From a bacterium (GTDB taxonomy: Bacteria; Zixibacteria; MSB-5A5; GN15; FEB-12), in assembly GCA_016708025.1 (NCBI GenBank), contig JADJGQ010000003.1:310001-374000 (forward strand): a stretch of DNA of 64,000 bases, written 5' to 3'. Each line of letters begins with the position of its first letter. Position 1 is the first letter of the stretch. The position numbers and the translations under genes are program-made. Below the pieces are notes generated by a model that was not told where the DNA came from, ran no database searches, and saw only the letters and a list, made by a program, of their open reading frames with translations. Shown here piece after piece: positions 32,901 to 40,964 of this stretch.

Positions 32901-33464
32901 ATGAACAGGTACCTATCACACCTTGTCCGGTGCTTGGTAGTAGTCGCACTCGTAGCGACAGTCGGCGCTCCGTCATTAGTACAGGCGCAGGATGTCTCTA
33001 CTGGTCAGGCCACAGCTCAGGTCCTCGCGATTTTGCAGGTAGCTGCAACGCAGGCCTTGGACTTTGGCAACGTCTACCAGGGTGTGCCGAAAGTACAGGA
33101 TGAAACGTCCGACGCTAACTCCGGGATCTTTTCGATCGCCGGCGCGCCGAGCGCAAATATCGCCTGCTACTTCCAGCTCCCGGACTTCGTAGCTCTGGCC
33201 GACGGTTCCGACCGTATGCCGATCACTTTCAGCCTGACTGACGCGACATTTTCAGTGCTCGCGGCTGCTGCTCCTTCGACTCCTTCGGCTCCCGGACTTG
33301 GCGCGACGCTGAATACCAGCCCGCGTAACTTGACCGGTACTGCCATTGGTGCCGCTGGCGCTGCTCAGATCTTTCTTGGCGGCGAAGTGATTCCGACTGT
33401 CAATCAGACAGCGGGCGCTTATTCAGCCGATATCGTGCTGACGGTCTCCTACACTGGTAGCTGA
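32901..33464 (+). CDS. DUF4402-like pilin candidate 5
   Basis: This 187-residue protein has a strong AAGGAGAT site before the ATG at 32901 and a signal peptide to ...SLVQAQ. The mature N-terminus GQATAQVLAILQVAATQAL is followed by DFGNVYQGVPKVQDETSD. CYFQLPDFVALADGSDRMPI lies in the middle, and QIFLGGEVIPTVNQTAGAYS with TVSYTGS ends the protein. It is a tandem paralogue of the gene at 32261, with 79 bases between them and no terminator. It is immediately followed by the chaperone gene. Confidence 0.82.
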   Translation: MNRYLSHLVRCLVVVALVATVGAPSLVQAQDVSTGQATAQVLAILQVAATQALDFGNVYQGVPKVQDETSDANSGIFSIAGAPSANIACYFQLPDFVALADGSDRMPITFSLTDATFSVLAAAAPSTPSAPGLGATLNTSPRNLTGTAIGAAGAAQIFLGGEVIPTVNQTAGAYSADIVLTVSYTGS

Positions 33465-33542
33465 GCCGATTCTGGTTTGCGCGTCCGACATGGATTGCCG
33501 GAGCGTTTGTGAAAACTGACTTGAATACATAGGATGGTTTAA

Positions 33543-34403
33543 ATGGCAAAGACAGATTCAACCCCATCGTCCGACTCGCGTCCGGGATGGGGTTTGCTTT
33601 GGGTCCTGATCTTCTTCCTGGTCTTCTCCACTAATATAGTAGCGGGTGTCCTGGTCGCTCCGACTGTCGTGTTCGTTAATGACAAGAACCGGACGGCGCG
33701 GCTTGATATCAACAATACGGGGACTACTCCGCAGGAAGTAACGATCAGTTTTGCCTATGGTCTGCCGGTCTCCGACAGCCAGGGGAATGTGACCGTCATG
33801 CTCCAGGACTCGAACATCACCGATCCTCGCTCGGCCGTCGAGTGGGTAAAGGCGTTTCCGCGTCAGATCGTCATTCCGCCGAATGGCACTCAGGTGGTCC
33901 GATTCGTCGCCAATCCACCCAAGGATCTTCCCGCCGGCGAATACTGGGCACGGATCGTGGTTCGCTCAAAAGATGGTGATACCAAGATCCCGACTGCAAC
34001 TGAGCCCGACGCTATCACGACCAAACTGAACATGATCATGCAAACAGCGATCATGCTGAAGTATCGTACCGGGGAACTGGGAACCGAAGTTGCGTTAACC
34101 AACACCCAGGCGATTCAGACGGACAGCACGGTCTATGTCATGGTCGACTTGGCCAATAAGGGAAATGCATCTTACGTGGGCGTGCTGACTGCTCGTTTGC
34201 TCGATGCCGATCAGAAGGAACTGGCACGTCAACAGACGGATATTGCGGTCTATCGCGAACTCAAGCGCAAGATCGAATTCCCTATCAGCGCACCTGGAAA
34301 ATACAAGATCGAACTGGGAATCACGACTGAGGGGAGAACGGATATCGCCCCGGAAGATATGATCCCCGGTAACAAGGTCTATTCGACAGTAGACATTCAG
34401 TAA
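33543..34403 (+). CDS. PapD-like periplasmic chaperone of the DUF4402 fibre locus
   Basis: This 286-residue protein has an N-terminal signal/anchor (LLWVLIFFLVFSTNIVAG). The first Ig-like domain (about 36-150) has the chaperone pattern: VLVAPTVVFVNDKNRTARLDINNTG, then a G1-like strand with AFPRQIVIPPNGTQVVRF followed by LPAGEYWARIVV. The second domain (about 180-280) is a beta sandwich of CARDB or chaperone C-domain type. It lies between the pilin candidates and the usher-like gene, the classical chaperone position. It would cap subunits by donor-strand complementation. Family by motif; function inferred. Confidence 0.75.
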   Translation: MAKTDSTPSSDSRPGWGLLWVLIFFLVFSTNIVAGVLVAPTVVFVNDKNRTARLDINNTGTTPQEVTISFAYGLPVSDSQGNVTVMLQDSNITDPRSAVEWVKAFPRQIVIPPNGTQVVRFVANPPKDLPAGEYWARIVVRSKDGDTKIPTATEPDAITTKLNMIMQTAIMLKYRTGELGTEVALTNTQAIQTDSTVYVMVDLANKGNASYVGVLTARLLDADQKELARQQTDIAVYRELKRKIEFPISAPGKYKIELGITTEGRTDIAPEDMIPGNKVYSTVDIQ

Positions 34404-34478
34404 TGAAGGAGTAACGACCGGCCGGAGCGATCCGGCCGTCAATAGGATATGGGGCCAAGGCCCCGGGGCAGGATGCCC

Positions 34479-37034
34479 ATGCGCACAAAGTATACAGGCT
34501 ACATCGCGATGGCGTTCGCCATCGCACTCGCGTTTCTTCCACTGCCGGTGTCCGGTCAGACACCGTATGAAGAGATCACGGTCAGTTTCGAGGTCCCTCG
34601 ACTTCTGGGCCACGATCTCTTCGTGCGATATGATGGCAAGACCCTTTACGTTCCGGTAGTCGAAGTCTTCGGACTCCTCGATATCAACATCGGCCCCGAT
34701 GCGGATCGAACCAAACTCCAGGGATTCCTTCTCAACAAGAACGACAGGTACGAACTTCGCCCCACCGAAAGCAAAGCGATCGTCAATAAGAAAGAATTCC
34801 CGCTCGATCGAACTGAATTCATGTACGACAACGGCCAGCTCTACCTGCGGATCGACCAATTCGGTCGACTGTTCGGGCTGGAGATGACGTTCGATTTTTC
34901 GATGTTGCGCATTCTTTTGCCGCTAAATGAAAGTTTTCCGGCCTGGCAGAAATTGAAGAGAAAACAGGCTCGTGAAAAACTGCAGAAGCAGGTTGCTTCC
35001 CTCAAAGATGTGAAGTCGGTTGAAAGAGGCCGTGAGCTGTTCTCCGGTGGTGTCACCGATTGGACGCTTTCTTCAAATCCGATCGGTGGCGGCGGACATT
35101 ATCTGGATATGGCCCTCGGCTCTATGATCCTGGGTGGAGATCTGACAGTCTCCGGTTCGGGCAATACTAGTCGTGGGTTCGATTCGGATCAGCTCCATTA
35201 TCGCTGGCACTATTCGCTCGGTGACAATCCCTTCCTCACCCAGGCAGAATTAGGAACCGTGAACCCCGGCGGCCTCCTCTCCCGTTCATTAGAAGGCGCC
35301 TTGCTGACCAACACTCCGCAAGTGCAACGTCAGTACTTTCAGACGATCGTACTCGAGGGACAACTGGAAGAGGGATGGGAAGTCGAGCTCTATGTGGATG
35401 GTCGGTTGCTCGATTTTGCCGAAGCCGATGCAACCGGCAAGTACCATTTTGATGTCGACGTCGTGTATGGATCGTCGGACATCACTCTTAAAATGTATGG
35501 TCCCAGCGGCGAGATCCTGACAGAAGAACGGCATCTGCGCGTTCCTTACAATCTCATTCCAAAAAACAGACTTGAGTATTCGATGGCTTTCGGTAAGGAT
35601 GCGTCCGCTGATACCAGCCGCTACTATTCGCAGCCGACAGCCTACTACGGCGTTTTCAATTTCCTGACTCTGGGAGCCGGAGCGGACCTTCCCCTCAAAT
35701 CAGATATCGGCGAAGAGCCGCTCTTTTCGACCGAGGCGACAGTTCAGGTGGCCGGGTCGGTCATTGCGAACGCCTCCATCTCCCCCGGATATCAGATGCA
35801 GTTTGGTGCCAACTACGCAATGCCGAATTTCCTGAATACCAACCTGACTTACACCAAGTACGAAAAGAACCTCTTCCGTAATCCCGGAATGCAGGAACAG
35901 TCCATCACCGGATCGATGTCCCTGCCGATCAAAATCGGCCAGCGCTATCTGGGTCTCCGTTACAATGCATCCTACGACTCCTATTCGGATTTCACGGCGC
36001 TCTCCATGAACTACGGCGCGACGGCCTCATTTCTGCGTATGTACGCAAATTACATTGGTCGTTACAAACGGACGATCTACCCGAACCGAGCGGCGACCTC
36101 CATGGTCAGCCAGATGTTGTTGTCGACCGACCTGCTCAGTTGGTTGCGTCCGCAGTTCCGAATCGACTTCGATCATGATGTAAATGAATTCTCCCGGTTC
36201 GGCGTATACCTGACCCGGCGTGTTTTCAAGACAGGGCAAGTCAGCCTCTCCTATGAACACTCGCCGCTGTACAAGACCAATACGGTAATGTTGAACCTGA
36301 ACTTCTTCAATTCGGTCGCCGCATTCTCCACGCGGGCAGCTTATTCAAACAAATCTTACTCGATGAACCAGATGCAGCGCGGATCGATCCGCTGGGATCG
36401 CGCGGCCGGGAAGATCAGATTCGACCGCCGCAACGGGATCGGCTACGGTTCGGCCGTGGTACGGCCATTCCTCGACCTCAACAATGACGGCGTTCCGAAC
36501 GAAGGCGAGGAGTTCCTCCCCGGATTGAAAGCAAAGCTCGTCGGTACCGGCGGAAGACCGGTCCCTCGCGGCGATCTCTATTATTACGAAAATTTGCGAC
36601 CGTACGATTCATACACAATCTCGATCGACCCGACCAGTTTGGACAACCCAATGCTGAAACCCGCATTTGAAAATTACCGGGTATCGGTCAATCCGAATGT
36701 AGTGACCTCCGTTGATGTTCCCGTCGTGATGGCGGCTGATTTGAGCGGAGTGGTCGAGCGTGAAACGCCGGGCGGCAATATTGGTGTTGGCGGGATGCGC
36801 CTCAAGCTGTTGAATGTCGGTAAGGATGTTGCGATCGATATCGTCTCGTTCAGCAGCGGGCAGTTCTATTATCTCGGCCTGATCCCGGGGCATTATCGCG
36901 CCTATCTCGATCCGGAGCAGTTGGATCGATACGGCTACATTGCGGAACCGCCATCGTTGGAATTTGATGTCCTGCCATCGGAATCTGGTTCCTCGGTTGA
37001 GAATATCAATTTCGTTCTGAAGCCAAAGCCTTAA
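34479..37034 (+). CDS. Usher-like outer-membrane protein
   Basis: The protein has 851 residues from the ATG at 34479; 34449 and 34473 are alternatives. Signal peptide to ...LPVSGQ. Domains in order: an N-terminal beta domain (about 15-125) reminiscent of copper amine oxidase-N/stalk domains (LYVPVVEVFGLLDINIG and LYLRIDQFGRLFGLEM); a basic helical linker; an aromatic-rich barrel-like region (about 195-640) containing a usher-plug-like segment (VELYVDGRLLDFAEADATGKY through DITLKMYGPSGE); and a C-terminal SdrD-B-like Ig domain (RPFLDLNNDGVPNEGEE) with a second beta domain. FimD-type ushers are similar in size and layout, but motif identity is low. Last gene of unit B. Confidence 0.7.
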   Translation: MRTKYTGYIAMAFAIALAFLPLPVSGQTPYEEITVSFEVPRLLGHDLFVRYDGKTLYVPVVEVFGLLDINIGPDADRTKLQGFLLNKNDRYELRPTESKAIVNKKEFPLDRTEFMYDNGQLYLRIDQFGRLFGLEMTFDFSMLRILLPLNESFPAWQKLKRKQAREKLQKQVASLKDVKSVERGRELFSGGVTDWTLSSNPIGGGGHYLDMALGSMILGGDLTVSGSGNTSRGFDSDQLHYRWHYSLGDNPFLTQAELGTVNPGGLLSRSLEGALLTNTPQVQRQYFQTIVLEGQLEEGWEVELYVDGRLLDFAEADATGKYHFDVDVVYGSSDITLKMYGPSGEILTEERHLRVPYNLIPKNRLEYSMAFGKDASADTSRYYSQPTAYYGVFNFLTLGAGADLPLKSDIGEEPLFSTEATVQVAGSVIANASISPGYQMQFGANYAMPNFLNTNLTYTKYEKNLFRNPGMQEQSITGSMSLPIKIGQRYLGLRYNASYDSYSDFTALSMNYGATASFLRMYANYIGRYKRTIYPNRAATSMVSQMLLSTDLLSWLRPQFRIDFDHDVNEFSRFGVYLTRRVFKTGQVSLSYEHSPLYKTNTVMLNLNFFNSVAAFSTRAAYSNKSYSMNQMQRGSIRWDRAAGKIRFDRRNGIGYGSAVVRPFLDLNNDGVPNEGEEFLPGLKAKLVGTGGRPVPRGDLYYYENLRPYDSYTISIDPTSLDNPMLKPAFENYRVSVNPNVVTSVDVPVVMAADLSGVVERETPGGNIGVGGMRLKLLNVGKDVAIDIVSFSSGQFYYLGLIPGHYRAYLDPEQLDRYGYIAEPPSLEFDVLPSESGSSVENINFVLKPKP

Positions 37035-37061
37035 TTCGTCATCGCCATAGCAGTCCCAGCA

Positions 37062-37092
37062 AAAACGGCTACCCGATTCGGGTGGCCGTTTT
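37062..37092. terminator. Bidirectional terminator after the usher-like gene
   Basis: AAAACGGC-T-ACCC pairs with GGGT-G-GCCGTTTT around a GATTC loop, with T-runs in both directions. It lies between convergent genes ending at 37034 and 37117. Confidence 0.85.
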
Positions 37093-37116
37093 CACAAAAC
37101 CTGATATTCCTGAAGA

Positions 37117-38283
37117 TCACGGGCAATTAGGCAAAGTCGGTCGCGGAGTTACTGTTAGATAGGAGATCAACAGTGACAGGTCGGACAGATCGACATGGGG
37201 CGGAGCACCGGCGGTCGACGCATTCACATTCGCCTCTTCCGGGCATGGGAGCGCAGGTCGGGGTGTGGTTGTCAGATACGAGATCAAGAGCGACAGATCA
37301 GAGAGGTCTGGAGTTTCACTGACTGATTCATTGACATTACCGGTAGTGCCGGTGCAGCAGCCAAGATCACAAACATCGCCGATCCCATCCTGGTCGGTAT
37401 CTTCCTGCAGTGGATTGGGGTCGACCGGACAATTGTCACAGGGATTCCCCACCAGGTCGCCATCATCATCCTGCTGGCTGACATTACTCAACAACGGGCA
37501 GTTATCGCTCGGATCCAACACTCCATCGTTGTCATCGTCGGGGTCGCAGGCATCTCCCAGCAGGTCGCCGTCAGTATTGACCTGACTCGGATTATCGACA
37601 AATGGACAGTTGTCCGCCACATCAAGAACTCCGTCGTCGTCATCATCGATGTCACAGGCATCGCCCATTCCATCGAGATCATTGTCTTCCTGACCGGGAT
37701 TGTTGACGAAAGGACAGTTGTCGCTCGGGTCGAGCACACCGTCATTGTCATCGTCGCCGTCGCAAATGTCTCCGATACCGTCAAGATCAGCATCTTCCTG
37801 TCCGGGGTTGACCTGATTGATGCAGTTGTCGCAGGCATTCCCCTTGGTGTCCATGTCATTATCTTCCTGCAGTGGATTCGGAACGCTCGGGCAATTGTCC
37901 ACCGGATCGGCGACGCCGTCACCGTCACTATCGGCGACGATGACATTGATGGTTCCGGTCATGCCGAAAGTCTCGTGAAAAGTACATCGGTACGGAAATG
38001 GACCAGGGCCATCAGCCGGGAGGATGACGATCTGAAAGGTCTGCCCGGCCGTCGACATTGTTCCCGAGTTCCACGTTTTGGCGGAAGCAGGGTAGGAAAC
38101 GGTATTGTGAACACCGCTCACCAGCGTCCAGCGAACCGTGTCGCTGTGATTGACATTAACAGTGGAGGGAGTGAACGAAGTGCCGCTCATCGTAATATTG
38201 TGGATGGTGGCGAAGAGGCTGCCGGGGACAAGCAGGACGATTGCCAGCAGCACTGCGCAATGGAAAGATGACAGACGATTCAT
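37117..38283 (-). CDS. Secreted cupredoxin / thrombospondin type 3 / dockerin-like protein
   Basis: This 388-residue protein has a signal peptide (1-25). Residues 26-116 form a plastocyanin-like domain with all four copper ligands: His59, Cys100, His103 and Met108 (C-x2-H-x4-M). Residues 118-310 are thrombospondin type 3 calcium-binding repeats (DxDxDGxxDxxDNCP repeated, with CD pairs). The C-terminus has two dockerin-like halves (TGNVNESVSETPDLSDLSLLIS and NVNASTAGAPPHVDLSDLS), like those at 1318. It could be an extracellular electron carrier or copper sensor held on a calcium-rigidified stalk. That role is inference. Confidence 0.87.
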   Translation of the reverse strand: MNRLSSFHCAVLLAIVLLVPGSLFATIHNITMSGTSFTPSTVNVNHSDTVRWTLVSGVHNTVSYPASAKTWNSGTMSTAGQTFQIVILPADGPGPFPYRCTFHETFGMTGTINVIVADSDGDGVADPVDNCPSVPNPLQEDNDMDTKGNACDNCINQVNPGQEDADLDGIGDICDGDDDNDGVLDPSDNCPFVNNPGQEDNDLDGMGDACDIDDDDDGVLDVADNCPFVDNPSQVNTDGDLLGDACDPDDDNDGVLDPSDNCPLLSNVSQQDDDGDLVGNPCDNCPVDPNPLQEDTDQDGIGDVCDLGCCTGTTGNVNESVSETPDLSDLSLLISYLTTTPRPALPCPEEANVNASTAGAPPHVDLSDLSLLISYLTVTPRPTLPNCP

Positions 38284-38472
38284 AGGACCTCACAGTCTCT
38301 TGAAACTGGTCAGTTTGTTGTTCCGATATTGACGATATGACAGACGGTGCGCTGAGATCTGTTCTCAGGCAGTACCCTCGGGTGAGGCCGCGGTAGACTG
38401 TGAGTAATATATAGTATATTGGCCCATGTTGTCAAGTTGTATATGGAACGGGGAGCCGCGCAGACATCAAAG

Positions 38473-38500
38473 AAAAAGGGCCGGCAATCCGGCCCTTTTT
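38473..38500. terminator. Terminator after the oligoendopeptidase gene
   Basis: A 12-bp perfect stem (AAAAAGGGCCGG / CCGGCCCTTTTT) with a CAAT loop lies 31 bases past the pepF stop. Confidence 0.88.
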
Positions 38501-38531
38501 TGCTATTTGATTCCCTGCAGAATCGCCTGAA

Positions 38532-40448
38532 TCACCCCTTCTTTCCCTTGGCGGGGGCATTCTGCTCCATGAGCAGCTTCTCCAGTTGATCAACCAGCGA
38601 TCCAAACAGTTTGATCGTTCGGTCGACCGGTTCCGTGGTCGTCATGTCAACGCCGGCGGCTTTGAGCACGTCGACCGGATACATCGAGCTACCGGTGTTC
38701 AGGAATTGCTGATACTGCTCCAGCGCGCCTTTCTGTTTCTCCAGAATGCGCTGTGAGATCATTTGGGCGGCCGCATAGCAGGTCGCATACTGATAAACGT
38801 AATATTGCCGATAGAAGTGGCTGATCCGCAAACCGCCAACATCGTTTAACGAGTCGATCACCAGCTCCGGGCCCCAGTACTTTTGGTAGATCTCGCGATA
38901 GGTCTGACGGAAGTAATCGGCCGACAGCGCACCGCCTTCTTCCACACGCTTGTGAATTGCCAGTTCGAATTCGGAGAACCATACCTGGGTATAGAACGTG
39001 CCGATGATCTGGGTGATGTAGTAGTTCAGCAGATTGATCTTTTCCTGCTTATCCTTGGTCTTCTCCAGCATGTATTTGATGAGGACCGCCTCATTGCAGG
39101 TCGAAGCAACCTCCGCGGTAAAAAGGTAGTGGTTGCTGTACTGATACGGCTCATGCTGATTGGTGTAGAAGGAATGCATGGCATGCCCCATCTCGTGGGC
39201 AAGCGTAAACACATCCTCCATCGAGCCTGAGTAATTCATCAGCAGGTACGGGTGAGAACTGTACGTTCCCCACTGGTAGGCGCCGGAACCTTTTCCTTCC
39301 GTTTCGTACACATCGACCCATCCGGAGGACAGCCCTTTGGAGAAGTCAGCCATGTATATCTTCCCCATTGGCTGCAATCCGCGCGTGATAATATCGACTG
39401 CCTCTTCATATTCGTATTTCTTCTGGCCCTCCTTGACGAGCGGAACCCAGAGGTCATACGGATAGAGTGTGTCGATCCCCATCATTCTCTTGCGCAGTGA
39501 CGCCCACTTATGCAAAGGCGTGAGATTTGCATTCACCGCTTCGATTATCTTGTAGAAAACGGAGGTTGGAATGGCATTCGGGTCCAGTGACATGTCGAGA
39601 CAGGTCGGATACTTGCGGGTCTTGGCCAGCCAATGGTCCTTCTTGACCGAGGATGCCAGGGTGGCACTCAGCGAATTCACATACTTGAGATATGCCTTAT
39701 TGTATGCCTGATTGGCATCACGTCGGACTCGGCGATCCGAGGATTCCAGCATATTCGAATAGCGCCCCTTGGACAGCTCCACCTCGTTGCCGTTTTCATC
39801 AATGATCGTGCCGTAGTTGATATCGGCATCGTTGATCATATTAAAAATTCGCGAAAACGCCCCGCTTACCGGCGCGGCCGCCGCAAGCAGTGCTTCTTCC
39901 TTATCCGAAAGAATGTGTTCTTTGCTGCGGATCAGGGACTTCAAATAAAAGGCGTATTCGGCCAAGGCAGGGGAACCAACGAAACCGGTCAGGGTGGCAT
40001 CATCCATCGCCAATATCTCTGGTTCGAAATAGGATGACGCTTCGCCCAATTGGGCATTGAGGCTGGAGATACGGTCGCCGCGCTCCTGGCTTTCGCTGAC
40101 CCGATTATCCTCATCCAACTTCAGGTTGGCATATACATACAGATTGTCTGAGATCAGCGAAAGGCTGTCGCGAAGTTTGAAGGCGGCATGCAGGGTTTCC
40201 GGCGATGACGTGAGACGGCCCCGGAATTGATCGAGCCGGGAGTAGTTTGCCTTCAGAAATTCAAAATCTCTCTCCCATGCCTCGACCGAAGGATACATAT
40301 CCGCCAGCTTCCACTGATATTGCGGATCGATCTCGGAGCGTTGCTTCAACTGCCCGGTTTGTGCCTGAGCGATCAGGCCGAAACAGAGGATGCCGGCCAT
40401 GACCACGAGGGCCAGGCGAAGCATCCTTGAGGGTTGCGTTGGTGTCAT
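38532..40448 (-). CDS. pepF: Oligoendopeptidase F (M3 family), exported
   Basis: This 638-residue zinc metallopeptidase starts at the ATG at 40448, which follows AGGAGAAG; the open frame extends to 40565. The zinc site HEMGHAMHSFY lies near residue 405, with the downstream Glu in EVASTCNEA. FELAIHKRVEEG is a further M3B signature. A signal peptide (MLRLALVVMAGILCFGLIAQAQ) is present, though PepF is usually cytosolic, so this enzyme and the one at 24282 may work in the periplasm. It diverges from menI across 105 bases. Confidence 0.93.
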   Translation of the reverse strand: MTPTQPSRMLRLALVVMAGILCFGLIAQAQTGQLKQRSEIDPQYQWKLADMYPSVEAWERDFEFLKANYSRLDQFRGRLTSSPETLHAAFKLRDSLSLISDNLYVYANLKLDEDNRVSESQERGDRISSLNAQLGEASSYFEPEILAMDDATLTGFVGSPALAEYAFYLKSLIRSKEHILSDKEEALLAAAAPVSGAFSRIFNMINDADINYGTIIDENGNEVELSKGRYSNMLESSDRRVRRDANQAYNKAYLKYVNSLSATLASSVKKDHWLAKTRKYPTCLDMSLDPNAIPTSVFYKIIEAVNANLTPLHKWASLRKRMMGIDTLYPYDLWVPLVKEGQKKYEYEEAVDIITRGLQPMGKIYMADFSKGLSSGWVDVYETEGKGSGAYQWGTYSSHPYLLMNYSGSMEDVFTLAHEMGHAMHSFYTNQHEPYQYSNHYLFTAEVASTCNEAVLIKYMLEKTKDKQEKINLLNYYITQIIGTFYTQVWFSEFELAIHKRVEEGGALSADYFRQTYREIYQKYWGPELVIDSLNDVGGLRISHFYRQYYVYQYATCYAAAQMISQRILEKQKGALEQYQQFLNTGSSMYPVDVLKAAGVDMTTTEPVDRTIKLFGSLVDQLEKLLMEQNAPAKGKKG

Positions 40449-40553
40449 ATCTTCTCCTATATTGGCGCGTATCGACCGAGGGTCATTCTCTTTTTGGTTG
40501 GCTAATATACGCAGATCTGGCCCGTTTGTGGAACGAAATTCGACGGAGAGGTT

Positions 40554-40964
40554 ATGTTCATTCACCAGACCACCATACGTTTACATCATACCGATGCCGC
40601 CGGCTTACTCTTTTTCGCTGACCAGTTTAAGCTGGCACACGATGCCTATGAAAGCTTTATGGAGTCAATAGGCTATCCGTTCGCTCCGCTATTGCGGACC
40701 TCACAGTATCTTCTGCCGATAGTTCACGCGGAAGCGGACTATGGCGCCGCCCTCAGTACCGGAGATAAGATCACTATTCAGGTAACAGCGGAGCGGGTCG
40801 GCGACACTTCCTTCACGCTCACATATCGTTTGCTCCGCGATGGAAATGAGCCGGTTGGATCAGTTAAGACTGTGCATGTTCTCGTCGACAAACGTACCGG
40901 TCAAACTCTGACCTTGCTCCCCGATCTGAGAACGAAGCTGGCAGCTATTGCGGCAACCGCCTGA
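40554..40964 (+). CDS. menI: 1,4-dihydroxy-2-naphthoyl-CoA hydrolase-type hotdog thioesterase
   Basis: This 136-residue protein of the 4-hydroxybenzoyl-CoA thioesterase family has the catalytic motif HHTDAAGLLFFADQFKLAHDAYE, in which Asp is the catalytic acid. Next to a full men operon it most likely removes CoA from the product of MenB, the step before MenA. It is on the opposite strand and its 3' end overlaps the menE 3' end by 20 bases. A general acyl-CoA thioesterase role cannot be excluded from sequence alone. Confidence 0.82.
   Translation: MFIHQTTIRLHHTDAAGLLFFADQFKLAHDAYESFMESIGYPFAPLLRTSQYLLPIVHAEADYGAALSTGDKITIQVTAERVGDTSFTLTYRLLRDGNEPVGSVKTVHVLVDKRTGQTLTLLPDLRTKLAAIAATA

Noticed and set aside
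37250..38000. Tandem DNA repeats resembling a small CRISPR or satellite
   Set aside because: They encode thrombospondin type 3 protein repeats; unit length and codon phase follow the protein and there are no unique spacers.
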